Source: Verrucomicrobia bacterium UBA3841
GTDB lineage: Bacteria; Verrucomicrobiota; Kiritimatiellia; RFP12; UBA1067
Direction of reading: 5' to 3'
DNA length: 13,716 nucleotides
Assembly (NCBI GenBank): GCA_002392765.1
Contig: DGHT01000055.1
Coordinates: forward strand, 1,430-15,145
Each line of letters begins with the position of its first letter. The first letter of the stretch is position 1. Position numbers and translations under genes: made by a program. Positions 1 through 5,062 of the stretch are shown here, one piece after another. The notes below the pieces were generated by a model, which made no database searches, was not told the origin of the DNA, and saw only the letters and a list, made by a program, of their open reading frames with translations.

Positions 1-102
1 GGCGGGCAGGCCTCCAAGGCGACGCCTACCGGCGCGATCGCGAAGTTCGCGGCGTCCGGCAAGGTGCAGGCCAAGAAGAACCTCGGCCTCATGCAGATGC
101 AG
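1..102 (+). repeat. nifJ-derived repeat, copy 1 (within nifJ)
   Basis: This part of nifJ recurs at 3150-3253 with about eight substitutions in the first 90 bases and a 2-base insertion (ggcctc then atgcag here; ggcctttt then atgcag there). Bases 43-102 also recur at 4648-4709. Similarity stops at 102, in the middle of the nifJ coding region. Since this copy reads through an intact gene end, it is most simply the parent sequence. Confidence 0.85.
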
Positions 103-525
103 TACAAGAACGTCTATGTCGCGTACGTCTCCATGGGCACCAACCCGGCGGCGACGGTGAAGGCGTTCAACGAGGCCGAGAACTACAACGGCCCTGCGAT
201 CATCATCGCGTACGCGCACTGCATCGAGCAGGGTCTCCTCACGAAGACGGGTCCTGCGCACCAGAAGGCGGCGGTGGAATCCGTCCACTTCCCGCTCTGG
301 CGCTACAACCCGGCCGCGGAAGGCAAGAAGATCACGCTCGACAGCGCCGACAAGTCCGATACGGTCTCGTTCGCCAAGAACGCCGTTTCGAAGGAGCTTG
401 GCGAGAACCGCTTCAAGCAGCTCGTCAAGAAGGTCGGCGAAGAGAAGGCGATGGCCTTGCTCGAAAAGGCCGAGGAAGGCTTCAAGGAGAACTACGCTCT
501 CCTCAAGAAGCTCTCCGAGATGTAA
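1..525 (+). CDS. nifJ: Pyruvate:ferredoxin (flavodoxin) oxidoreductase, C-terminal part
   Basis: The last 174 residues of a PFOR, open from the window edge in frame 1 and ending in TAA at 523-525. The family oxidises pyruvate to acetyl-CoA and CO2 and reduces ferredoxin or flavodoxin; it is cytoplasmic and typical of anaerobes. The visible part is the end of the thiamine-diphosphate-binding region: GGQASKATPTGAIAKFAASG at the start, then VYVAYVSMG, PAIIIAYAHCIEQG and AVESVHFPLWRYNP, which match the family's order of motifs (usually AYAPCI and SGYWPLYRYNP, so a few positions differ). The family is usually about 1,170-1,200 residues, so most of the gene lies upstream. It ends in a Lys/Glu-rich helix (KKLSEM). 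A strong hairpin terminator follows 15 bases after the stop. Its first 102 bases are the source of repeated fragments found further downstream. Confidence 0.95.
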   Translation, partial: GGQASKATPTGAIAKFAASGKVQAKKNLGLMQMQYKNVYVAYVSMGTNPAATVKAFNEAENYNGPAIIIAYAHCIEQGLLTKTGPAHQKAAVESVHFPLWRYNPAAEGKKITLDSADKSDTVSFAKNAVSKELGENRFKQLVKKVGEEKAMALLEKAEEGFKENYALLKKLSEM

Positions 526-540
526 TATCGGCGCGGCAAA

Positions 541-581
541 CTGGTGCGGCGGCAGTCCGCCGCCGCACCAGTTCAGTTTTT
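541..581 (+). terminator. Intrinsic terminator of nifJ
   Basis: A perfect 12-bp stem, CTGGTGCGGCGG at 541-552 pairing with CCGCCGCACCAG at 560-571, with a 7-base loop and a following T-rich stretch (TTCAGTTTTT, 572-581). It begins 15 bases after the nifJ stop and separates nifJ from the next gene. Confidence 0.85.
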
Positions 582-612
582 ACTTGCACGGAAGGAGAAA
601 GGAGGCGACAAC

Positions 613-864
613 ATGGCGACATTCAAGGATATTCTCAAGTCGGCGTTTACGGACACGGCCAGTCTGGTTCACGTCACACCAAAGTTTGTCAAGGTTGATC
701 GTACTCCGGCTTCGCATTGGGATATTCATGTCGGAAGTGTGCGTGCGTCAAATAGACTGACGGCACGCGGAAGTGTCGCACTGTATCGTCTTCCTGTTTT
801 GTCTGAGGAAGAGCTGTTGGCTCGGAAGAAAAGGATTTTAGAGTATGATTTCTCCGAGCGTTGA
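613..864 (+). CDS. Small hypothetical protein, 83 aa
   Basis: An 83-residue ORF that I do not recognise. The start at 613 is well supported: AAAGGAGG at 598-605 lies 7 bases before ATG. The protein begins MATFKDILKSAF, has a central segment with basic residues and beta-type sequence (VHVTPKFVKVDR, HWDIHVGSVRAS), and ends in a charged helix (SEEELLARKKRILEYDFSER). No signal peptide, membrane segment or Cys motif is visible. It lies between two hairpin terminators (541-581 and about 894-930), and I see no convincing promoter in front of it, so it may depend on read-through of the nifJ terminator. Base composition drops towards AT within the gene, marking the beginning of the accessory region. 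Confidence 0.7.
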   Translation: MATFKDILKSAFTDTASLVHVTPKFVKVDRTPASHWDIHVGSVRASNRLTARGSVALYRLPVLSEEELLARKKRILEYDFSER

Positions 865-893
865 AGAAGTCAGATCGCTTTATTCAAAGGCCG

Positions 894-930
894 AAACGGG
901 GCGCGCACTTGTGCCGCGCTCTCGTTTTTT
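894..930 (+). terminator. Intrinsic terminator after the 83-aa gene
   Basis: GGGGCGCG (898-905) pairs with CGCGCTCT (915-922, two G-U pairs) around a 9-base loop, followed by CG and six T (925-930). An AAAC at 894-897 can also pair with part of the T run. The T run abuts the extended -10 element of the next promoter, so terminator and promoter overlap. Confidence 0.7.
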
Positions 931-938
931 GGTATAAT
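909..938 (+). promoter_or_regulatory. Sigma70-type promoter for the ATPase-DUF4276 operon
   Basis: TATAAT at 933-938 with an extended -10 TG (930-931), and a weaker -35 TTGTGC at 909-914, spacer 18. The predicted transcription start is near 945, about 24 bases before the ATPase ATG. The -35 lies inside the loop and stem of the preceding terminator hairpin. Confidence 0.7.
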
Positions 939-968
939 TAAAGGACAAAAAGTGATTGCCATGCACGT

Positions 969-1979
969 ATGCGACGGAAAATAGAGCGACTTACGATAAA
1001 GGGATTCAAATCCATACGGGAAATGTCGAATTTTCCGCTTGGAGATGTTAACATTGTTGTCGGAGCGAATGGCGCAGGGAAGAGCAATTTTGTTCAGATG
1101 TTCTGCATGGTGAGGGCAATGCAGAAAAGGTATTTGCAGAACTTCATCGCTGAACACGGCGGCACTGCGGCGTTTCTTCATAATGGGATAAAGGCGACGA
1201 AGGCAATAGAAGCCGAGTTTAATTTCGGTAAGACCGTTTATGGCTTTAAGTTGACGCCGACAGCTGACGAGGCATTTGCCGTCACGGAGTTGAAGCAGGG
1301 GGATACGATAGATGACGCAATTGCAGGATGGATGGTTTACCACTTCCATGACACGAGCGACAGCGCACCAATGCGGCAGAGCGAAATTGTGGAGGATTGC
1401 GCCTATCTGCGGGAAGACGCTGCAAACATCGCGCCGTTCCTCAAGGCTTTACGTGAGGATGGGCCAGAAGGTGTAAAAAGCTATCGTGAGATTGTTGACG
1501 CCGTTCGACTTGTCATGCCGTTCTTTGACGACTTCACTCTCACCCCAATCAAATTTGGCCCTGCGCAGAAAGTGAAGCTTACTTGGAAGCAGAAGGGCAC
1601 CGACTATCCGTTCCAGCCATACCATCTTTCTGACGGCGCAATTCGCTTCATCTGTCTTGCGACGGCGTTGCTTCAGCCGAAGCCACCCTCAACTATCATA
1701 ATCGACGAACCCGAGCTTGGGCTTCATCCACAGGCGATTTCTATTCTTGCAGATTTGATTAAGGCTGCGGCATCTCGGACTCAAGTTATAGTTGCCACAC
1801 AGTCACCTCTCTTAGTTGACCAATTCTCCGTTGGAGACATTATAGTTGCGAAGCGCAAAGATGGTGCGACGGCGTTTGAAAGGTTGAACGAAAACGATTA
1901 CTCTGCTTGGCTGGAGGACTTCACTCTTGGTGAGTTGTGGACTCGCAATGTAATTGAGGGAGGCCCCACTCATGAATAG
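969..1979 (+). CDS. RecF/OLD-type AAA ATPase (AAA_21), partner of DUF4276
   Basis: A 336-residue SMC/RecF/OLD-like ATPase. The N-terminus IERLTIKGFKSIRE is the classic first strand of this class. The Walker A motif is GANGAGKS (32-39). A signature-like SDGAIRFICLATALLQP is at 221-237, Walker B TIIIDEPELGLHP at 242-254 (D246, E247), and ATQSPLLVD at 276-284 is the switch/His-loop region, with Gln where OLD ATPases often have His. A variable, probably helical, insertion lies between about 45 and 190. No nuclease domain is fused; the next gene, overlapping by 8 bp, supplies a TOPRIM-like protein instead. ATPase-TOPRIM pairs of this kind (OLD, PARIS-like) are often anti-phage systems, so defence is a reasonable inference, not a demonstrated role. 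The start at 969 has no clear Shine-Dalgarno sequence. Composition is more AT-rich than the core genes, consistent with acquisition. Confidence 0.85.
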   Translation: MRRKIERLTIKGFKSIREMSNFPLGDVNIVVGANGAGKSNFVQMFCMVRAMQKRYLQNFIAEHGGTAAFLHNGIKATKAIEAEFNFGKTVYGFKLTPTADEAFAVTELKQGDTIDDAIAGWMVYHFHDTSDSAPMRQSEIVEDCAYLREDAANIAPFLKALREDGPEGVKSYREIVDAVRLVMPFFDDFTLTPIKFGPAQKVKLTWKQKGTDYPFQPYHLSDGAIRFICLATALLQPKPPSTIIIDEPELGLHPQAISILADLIKAAASRTQVIVATQSPLLVDQFSVGDIIVAKRKDGATAFERLNENDYSAWLEDFTLGELWTRNVIEGGPTHE

Positions 1980-2643
1980 TGAAGTCTACCTCGTCGTTGA
2001 AGGGGCGACGGAGCAGCTTTTTGTCGAACGAATTCTTGCACCTTATTGTGCGATGTATGGTGTCTACCTTCATCCTACCCAAGTGCCGAAGAAGGGTGAA
2101 AAAGGCGGAGATGTTCGCTTTGCCCGAGTAAAGACTTGCGTTGGCAATTTTCTAAAACAGCGTAGCGATACGCGTGTTGGCACATTCTTCGACTACTACG
2201 GACTCAAAGACTGGCCGTCGCTTGACGATGTAAGGGCTGTGCAGGGACTGTCAACAGCTGAGGTAGCAAAGAGGTTGAATGATTCGGCTGCTGCAGAATT
2301 GTCCCGCGAGTTTCCGGAATTGAATGTCGCAGACCGTTTTGTGCCGTTCATGGCGGTACATGAGTTTGAGGCACTGCTGTTCAGTGACGCGTCGATTCTG
2401 GCGTCGTCGCTTAGTATTGACGTGGCGCCCATTGACGAAACACTGCGCGTGTATGGCTCGCCGGAGGCGATCAACACGCGCCCCGACAAAATTCCGTCCC
2501 GACAGATAGCAAATTGGCTTGATGGACGTTATATTAAAACCGTGCAGGGAATCGCTGTCGCAGACAAAATTGGTATTGACAAAATGCGTTCCGCCTGCCC
2601 CAACTTCGATGACTGGCTGAATCGGTTGGGATGTGTACGATAG
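1972..2643 (+). CDS. DUF4276 family protein (TOPRIM-like), ATPase partner
   Basis: A 223-residue DUF4276 protein. Recognisable family signatures are the first strand YLVVEGATEQLFVERIL (E10 in the VEGxTE motif), TFFDYYGLKDWP at 71-82 (D74) and AVHEFEALLFSD at 128-139 (H130, E131, E133). These acidic positions fit a TOPRIM-like metal site and suggest a nucleic-acid-cleaving or related activity dependent on the ATPase; this is inference. I chose ATG at 1972 over an in-frame TTG at 1954 because GGGAGG (1958-1963) lies correctly upstream of it and the following residues begin the family domain directly. ATGAATAG overlaps the ATPase stop, so the two are translationally coupled and probably act as one complex. 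Confidence 0.85.
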   Translation: MNSEVYLVVEGATEQLFVERILAPYCAMYGVYLHPTQVPKKGEKGGDVRFARVKTCVGNFLKQRSDTRVGTFFDYYGLKDWPSLDDVRAVQGLSTAEVAKRLNDSAAAELSREFPELNVADRFVPFMAVHEFEALLFSDASILASSLSIDVAPIDETLRVYGSPEAINTRPDKIPSRQIANWLDGRYIKTVQGIAVADKIGIDKMRSACPNFDDWLNRLGCVR

Positions 2644-3032
2644 AGAAACGGTGTGGCAGTATAATATTCTATTGTATATATAAGTTGGTAGAAGACTGTG
2701 TAGTTGAAGAAACTGTTGATGCTTTGTCTTCTAGAGAGGCGAAGCGAAAGATTCTTCTTAAGCATCCTTTGGCAGAGTTTATTGGCGAGCCTACGACTGA
2801 AAAACCTGCAGCAAGATTTGAGAATTCAAAAAAAGTTGTTGCTACAAAAATCAGCAGGCGAATTCTGCTTATTGCAATGTCGTGCATTACATTCTTGGCG
2901 GGGTTGTTATTTTTATCGATGTATGTGTTTCATGACTCATCTATACGAAAAGATGGGAACAAAACTATTATAACGAATGATGCAACCTATGTGCTTAAAG
3001 ATTCAACGAGACATTTTACTTCAAGATATTGA
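2631..3032 (+). CDS. Small hypothetical membrane protein
   Basis: An ORF of 133 residues starting at ATG 2631, inside the end of the DUF4276 gene; I do not recognise it. A charged N-terminal half (VEETVDALSSREAKRKILLK) precedes one hydrophobic segment of about 20-25 residues (ILLIAMSCITFLAGLLFLSM, near residues 82-101) with basic residues on its N-terminal side (SRR), so a single-pass protein with a cytoplasmic N-terminus is predicted. The first 19 residues may not be translated: the AT-rich stretch there contains TATAAT at 2660-2665, and a TTG near 2683 could be the real start. The codon usage is AT-rich, unlike the core genes. The end is questionable, because a frame-1 reading continues with a protein-like sequence to 3135 (see that entry). 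It may be the third gene of the ATPase operon or an unrelated passenger. Confidence 0.5.
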   Translation: MCTIEKRCGSIIFYCIYKLVEDCVVEETVDALSSREAKRKILLKHPLAEFIGEPTTEKPAARFENSKKVVATKISRRILLIAMSCITFLAGLLFLSMYVFHDSSIRKDGNKTIITNDATYVLKDSTRHFTSRY

Positions 3033-3135
3033 TCAAGTCTTGATGCCAGCTTTCATGGAGGACGGCGAATTTTACGACAGAGTGGATAAGCGTGCGTATG
3101 AAGCATATCAGCATGATTATAAAAATGCTCGGTAA
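2977..3135 (+). pseudogene. Possible frameshifted tail of the membrane-protein gene
   Basis: An ORF in frame 1 from ATG 2977 to TAA 3133-3135, 52 codons. Its C-terminal part (ILLQDIDQVLMPAF, then MEDGEFYDRVDKRAYEAYQH) is strongly charged and protein-like. It overlaps the end of the preceding ORF by 56 bases, and a single-base frame change near 2998-3012 would join the two into one protein of about 165 residues. It could equally be a small separate gene or chance. It stops only five bases before the nifJ-derived repeat at 3141, so the repeat may have replaced what followed. Confidence 0.3.
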
Positions 3136-3140
3136 GATGC

Positions 3141-3276
3141 TCCAACACGGGCGGGCAGGTCTCCAAGGCGACGCCGACCGGCGTAATCGCGAAGTTCGCG
3201 GCGGGCGGCAAGGTGCAGGCCAAGAAGAACCTTGGCCTTTTATGCAGATGCAGCGGGTAATGACAAGGCGATGGAG
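3141..3276 (+). repeat. nifJ-derived chimeric repeat, copy 2
   Basis: Bases 3141-3253 are a degraded nifJ fragment. In frame it reads SNTGGQVSKATPTGVIAKFA and on to AKKNLGL, the same protein segment as at the window start plus three residues upstream (SNT). It then has a 2-base insertion that breaks the frame. At 3254 the nifJ similarity stops and an unrelated tail (CGGGTAATGACAAGGCGATG) begins. Bases 3192-3276 recur at 4648-4732 with two mismatches in 85. About 60 bases of AT-rich DNA without a clear gene follow, then the next promoter. Together with that promoter this accounts for the whole gap 3136-3399. Confidence 0.85.
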
Positions 3277-3336
3277 CGCTTTTCAGAGGCGCTTTCAGCC
3301 ATTCAACTTATAATCTAATATATGTGTGGTTCTCCA

Positions 3337-3365
3337 TTGTAATTCGATTATAAGTTTGATATAAT
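3337..3365 (+). promoter_or_regulatory. Sigma70-type promoter for the AAA/DUF4143 gene
   Basis: TTGTAA (3337-3342), a 17-base spacer and TATAAT (3360-3365) in an AT-rich stretch. The predicted start near 3372 gives a leader of about 28 bases, which contains the AAGGAA (3385-3390) ribosome-binding site of the gene at 3400. Confidence 0.7.
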
Positions 3366-3399
3366 ATGTCGCGAAACGGCAAGAAAGGAAAGTCGCAAG

Positions 3400-4596
3400 A
3401 TGGTGATACGAAGGGATTTCCTTGAAAAAGTGCGACCATTTGTCGGGCTTGACATTGTAAAGGTCCTGACTGGGCTGCGCAGGAGCGGCAAATCTGTTCT
3501 TATGGAGCAGATAAGGGACATGATTTTCCGTGAAATCGACCCTGCCGGGAAATACGTGTATGTCAATCTTGAGGAGGACGAGAATAAACACTTCTTGCAG
3601 AAAGGAGTTTTACACGACTATGTGGTCAAGACGGCGGACGCCAACAAGCCTTTCAAGACATACGTGTTCCTCGACGAAATCAGCGACGTTGAGGAATGGG
3701 AGAAGTGCGTCAATTCTCTGCGGACGAGAGATTTCATCGATCTGTACGTAACAGGTTCCAACTCAAAACTGCTTTCAGGAGAGCTTGCGACATATCTTAC
3801 GGGACGCTTTGTCGAGATAAAGGTGTCGCCGTTTTCATTCCGCGAGTTCCTGGAGGTGCAGCCCGGCAAAGACAGTGGCGCCGCCTTTGACGCATATCTA
3901 AGATTTGGCGGGATGCCGTTTCTGGCGCATCTCGGCTATCGGGAAGAGCCTTCAAGAGAATACCTTGCCGATCTGTATTCTTCTATCCTTCTCAAGGACA
4001 TTGTCCGCCGTCACAAGATACGCGATGTCGATCTCCTTGAGCGGATAATCGGGTATGCGATGAGCGAGTCTGGACACGTGTTCTCGGCGGCTAGCATACA
4101 GCGATACCTTAAGAGCGAGCGCAGAGCCGTTGCGTTCGACACGGTGATGAACTATCTCCGCTTTGGCGAAGAGGCTTTTCTGATCAAGTCCGTCAAGCGA
4201 GAAGACCTGATGGGGAAACGAATTCTGTCCGTCGACGAGAAGGTATATGCCGCCGACCACGGAATGCGCCGTGCGGTTGTCGGGGGAAACGCCATGCGGG
4301 ATATCGACAGGACGCTGGAGGCCATCGTCTATCAGGAGTTCCTGCGCAGGGGCTACGATGTGAGGATCGGGCGCGTGAAGGAGAAGGAGGTTGACTTCGT
4401 CTGCGAGAAAGGCGAAAGCCGCATGTATGTACAGGTTGCGTACGTCATGGAAAGCGAAGAGACGCGGGAGCGGGAGTTTTCTGCGCTCATGGCCGTTCCG
4501 GATCAATATCCGAAGATGGTGCTTTCGCTGGACAAGGTGGATTTTTCGCATTCAGGCATAGTCCATCGCTATCTCCCGGAATTCCTGGCTGAATGA
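3400..4596 (+). CDS. AAA_14/DUF4143 family ATPase
   Basis: A 398-residue protein of the common AAA_14 plus DUF4143 architecture. Walker A is GLRRSGKS (25-32) and Walker B YVFLDEIS (88-95), followed by VTGSNS (117-122, sensor-like) and LTGRFVEIKVSPFSFREFLE (133-152). The DUF4143 part has YQEFLRRGYDVRIGR (311-325), VDFVCEKGE (331-339) and VQVAY (344-348). DUF4143 is related to PD-(D/E)XK nucleases; D332 and Q345-V-A sit where D and ExK would be, so the lysine is lacking and cleavage activity is doubtful. The cellular role of this family is not established. Length is normal and the gene looks intact. ATG at 3400 has AAGGAA nine bases upstream and its own promoter. It is a single-gene unit lying between two copies of an 85-bp direct repeat. 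Confidence 0.9.
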   Translation: MVIRRDFLEKVRPFVGLDIVKVLTGLRRSGKSVLMEQIRDMIFREIDPAGKYVYVNLEEDENKHFLQKGVLHDYVVKTADANKPFKTYVFLDEISDVEEWEKCVNSLRTRDFIDLYVTGSNSKLLSGELATYLTGRFVEIKVSPFSFREFLEVQPGKDSGAAFDAYLRFGGMPFLAHLGYREEPSREYLADLYSSILLKDIVRRHKIRDVDLLERIIGYAMSESGHVFSAASIQRYLKSERRAVAFDTVMNYLRFGEEAFLIKSVKREDLMGKRILSVDEKVYAADHGMRRAVVGGNAMRDIDRTLEAIVYQEFLRRGYDVRIGRVKEKEVDFVCEKGESRMYVQVAYVMESEETREREFSALMAVPDQYPKMVLSLDKVDFSHSGIVHRYLPEFLAE

Positions 4597-4647
4597 AGAT
4601 CGGCAAACCGACCGGCAGGATTCGTCCGCGTTGTAATCTCTTTTGTA

Positions 4648-4732
4648 AAGTTCGCGGCGGGCGGCAAGGTGCAGGCCAAGAAGAACCTCGGCCTTTTATC
4701 CAGATGCAGCGGGTAATGACAAGGCGATGGAG
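4648..4732 (+). repeat. nifJ-derived chimeric repeat, copy 3
   Basis: 85 bp matching 3192-3276 with two mismatches: nifJ-derived bases up to about 4709, followed by the same unrelated tail CGGGTAATGACAAGGCGATG. It starts inside the nifJ segment (AAGTTCGCGG), so it is shorter at the left than copy 2. It lies 52 bases after the AAA/DUF4143 stop; the bases between hold nothing I can identify beyond a weak 4-bp hairpin. Confidence 0.85.
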
Positions 4733-4740
4733 TGCGCGGC

Positions 4741-4808
4741 GGACGCACAGGGTATCCCCCTCGCACGGCGAGTCCGCGAAGCGGATGCTCTGGCAGGGGT
4801 GCGCGTCC
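4741..4808. repeat. Imperfect inverted repeat, possible structured element
   Basis: Nested pairing over 68 bases: GGACGC (4741-4746) with GCGTCC (4803-4808), CCCCT (4757-4761) with AGGGG (4795-4799), and TCCGC (4773-4777) with GCGGA (4781-4785) around a GAA loop. It directly follows repeat copy 3 and has no T run of the kind expected for a terminator, though GGGTTTTG follows at 4815. It could be a REP-like palindrome, a small mobile element end or a structured RNA. From 4597 to 4848 this and copy 3 are all that I see. Confidence 0.5.
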
Positions 4809-4848
4809 CTCCCCGGGTTTTGTAATTTCTGTGTTTTGTACAACCTGT

Positions 4849-4877
4849 TTCACAATTTGACGTATTTTTGGTATAAT
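4849..4877 (+). promoter_or_regulatory. Promoter P1 upstream of the carboxyltransferase operon
   Basis: TTCACA (4849-4854), a 17-base spacer and TATAAT (4872-4877) with an extended -10 TG at 4869-4870. The predicted start near 4884 is three bases from the ATG at 4887. A TTGACG at 4857-4862 is too close to the -10 to serve as its -35. Confidence 0.75.
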
Positions 4878-4886
4878 ATATGCATA

Positions 4887-5015
4887 ATGGAAACTGCAAA
4901 AGAACCATACAGCATCAAGACTGCGCGAGAAGACGGCGCATTGTTCAATTCTCTTTTGAGGCATGTCGTACAATCCTGCGACTGCGAAAAACTGTGCGGC
5001 GGCGGAGATATGTAA
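4887..5015 (+). CDS. Possible 42-aa peptide with Cys-rich end
   Basis: A 42-codon ORF beginning METAKEPYSIKTARED and ending in CDCEKLCGGGDM, with three Cys in a short tail. It starts about three bases after the predicted transcription start of a near-consensus promoter, so it would be made from an almost leaderless mRNA; no Shine-Dalgarno sequence is visible. It ends 47 bases before the carboxyltransferase start, with no terminator between, so P1 transcripts should continue into that gene. It may be a real small protein, a leader peptide, or chance in the leader of a longer RNA. I do not recognise it. Confidence 0.35.
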   Translation: METAKEPYSIKTAREDGALFNSLLRHVVQSCDCEKLCGGGDM

Positions 5016-5026
5016 CAGTTCTAAAA

Positions 5027-5055
5027 TTCACAAATCAAGACTTTTATGATATAAT
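5027..5055 (+). promoter_or_regulatory. Promoter P2, leaderless start of the carboxyltransferase gene
   Basis: TTCACA (5027-5032), a 17-base spacer and TATAAT (5050-5055): the same two hexamers and spacing as P1, 178 bases further on. The A of the ATG at 5063 is eight bases after the -10, exactly where transcription would start, so mRNA from P2 should be leaderless. Confidence 0.75.
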
Positions 5056-5062
5056 AACTCCC

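Noticed and set aside
870..1349. A 159-codon minus-strand ORF over the ATPase start
   Set aside because: No motif, no ribosome-binding site noticed, and it opposes a strong ATPase gene.
3092..3313. A 73-codon ORF through the nifJ-derived repeat
   Set aside because: It reads the repeat in a frame other than nifJ and yields low-complexity Arg/Gly/Gln sequence; best explained as a shadow over the repeat.
3141..4732. CRISPR array or integron cassette array as explanation of the repeats
   Set aside because: Only two to three repeats of 85-110 bp with gene-length spacers, derived from nifJ coding sequence; no attC-like core sites, integrase or cas genes seen.
3141..4732. Insertion sequence or transposon
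   Set aside because: No transposase gene and no terminal inverted repeats around the direct repeats; the AAA/DUF4143 protein is not a transposase.
4857..4862. TTGACG as the -35 of P1
   Set aside because: Only nine bases separate it from the TATAAT; TTCACA at 4849 has the right 17-base spacing.
4880..5062. An N-terminal extension of the carboxyltransferase from ATG 4880
   Set aside because: The extra 61 residues are Arg-rich and unlike the family, and a promoter (TTCACA-17-TATAAT) lies inside them just before ATG 5063.
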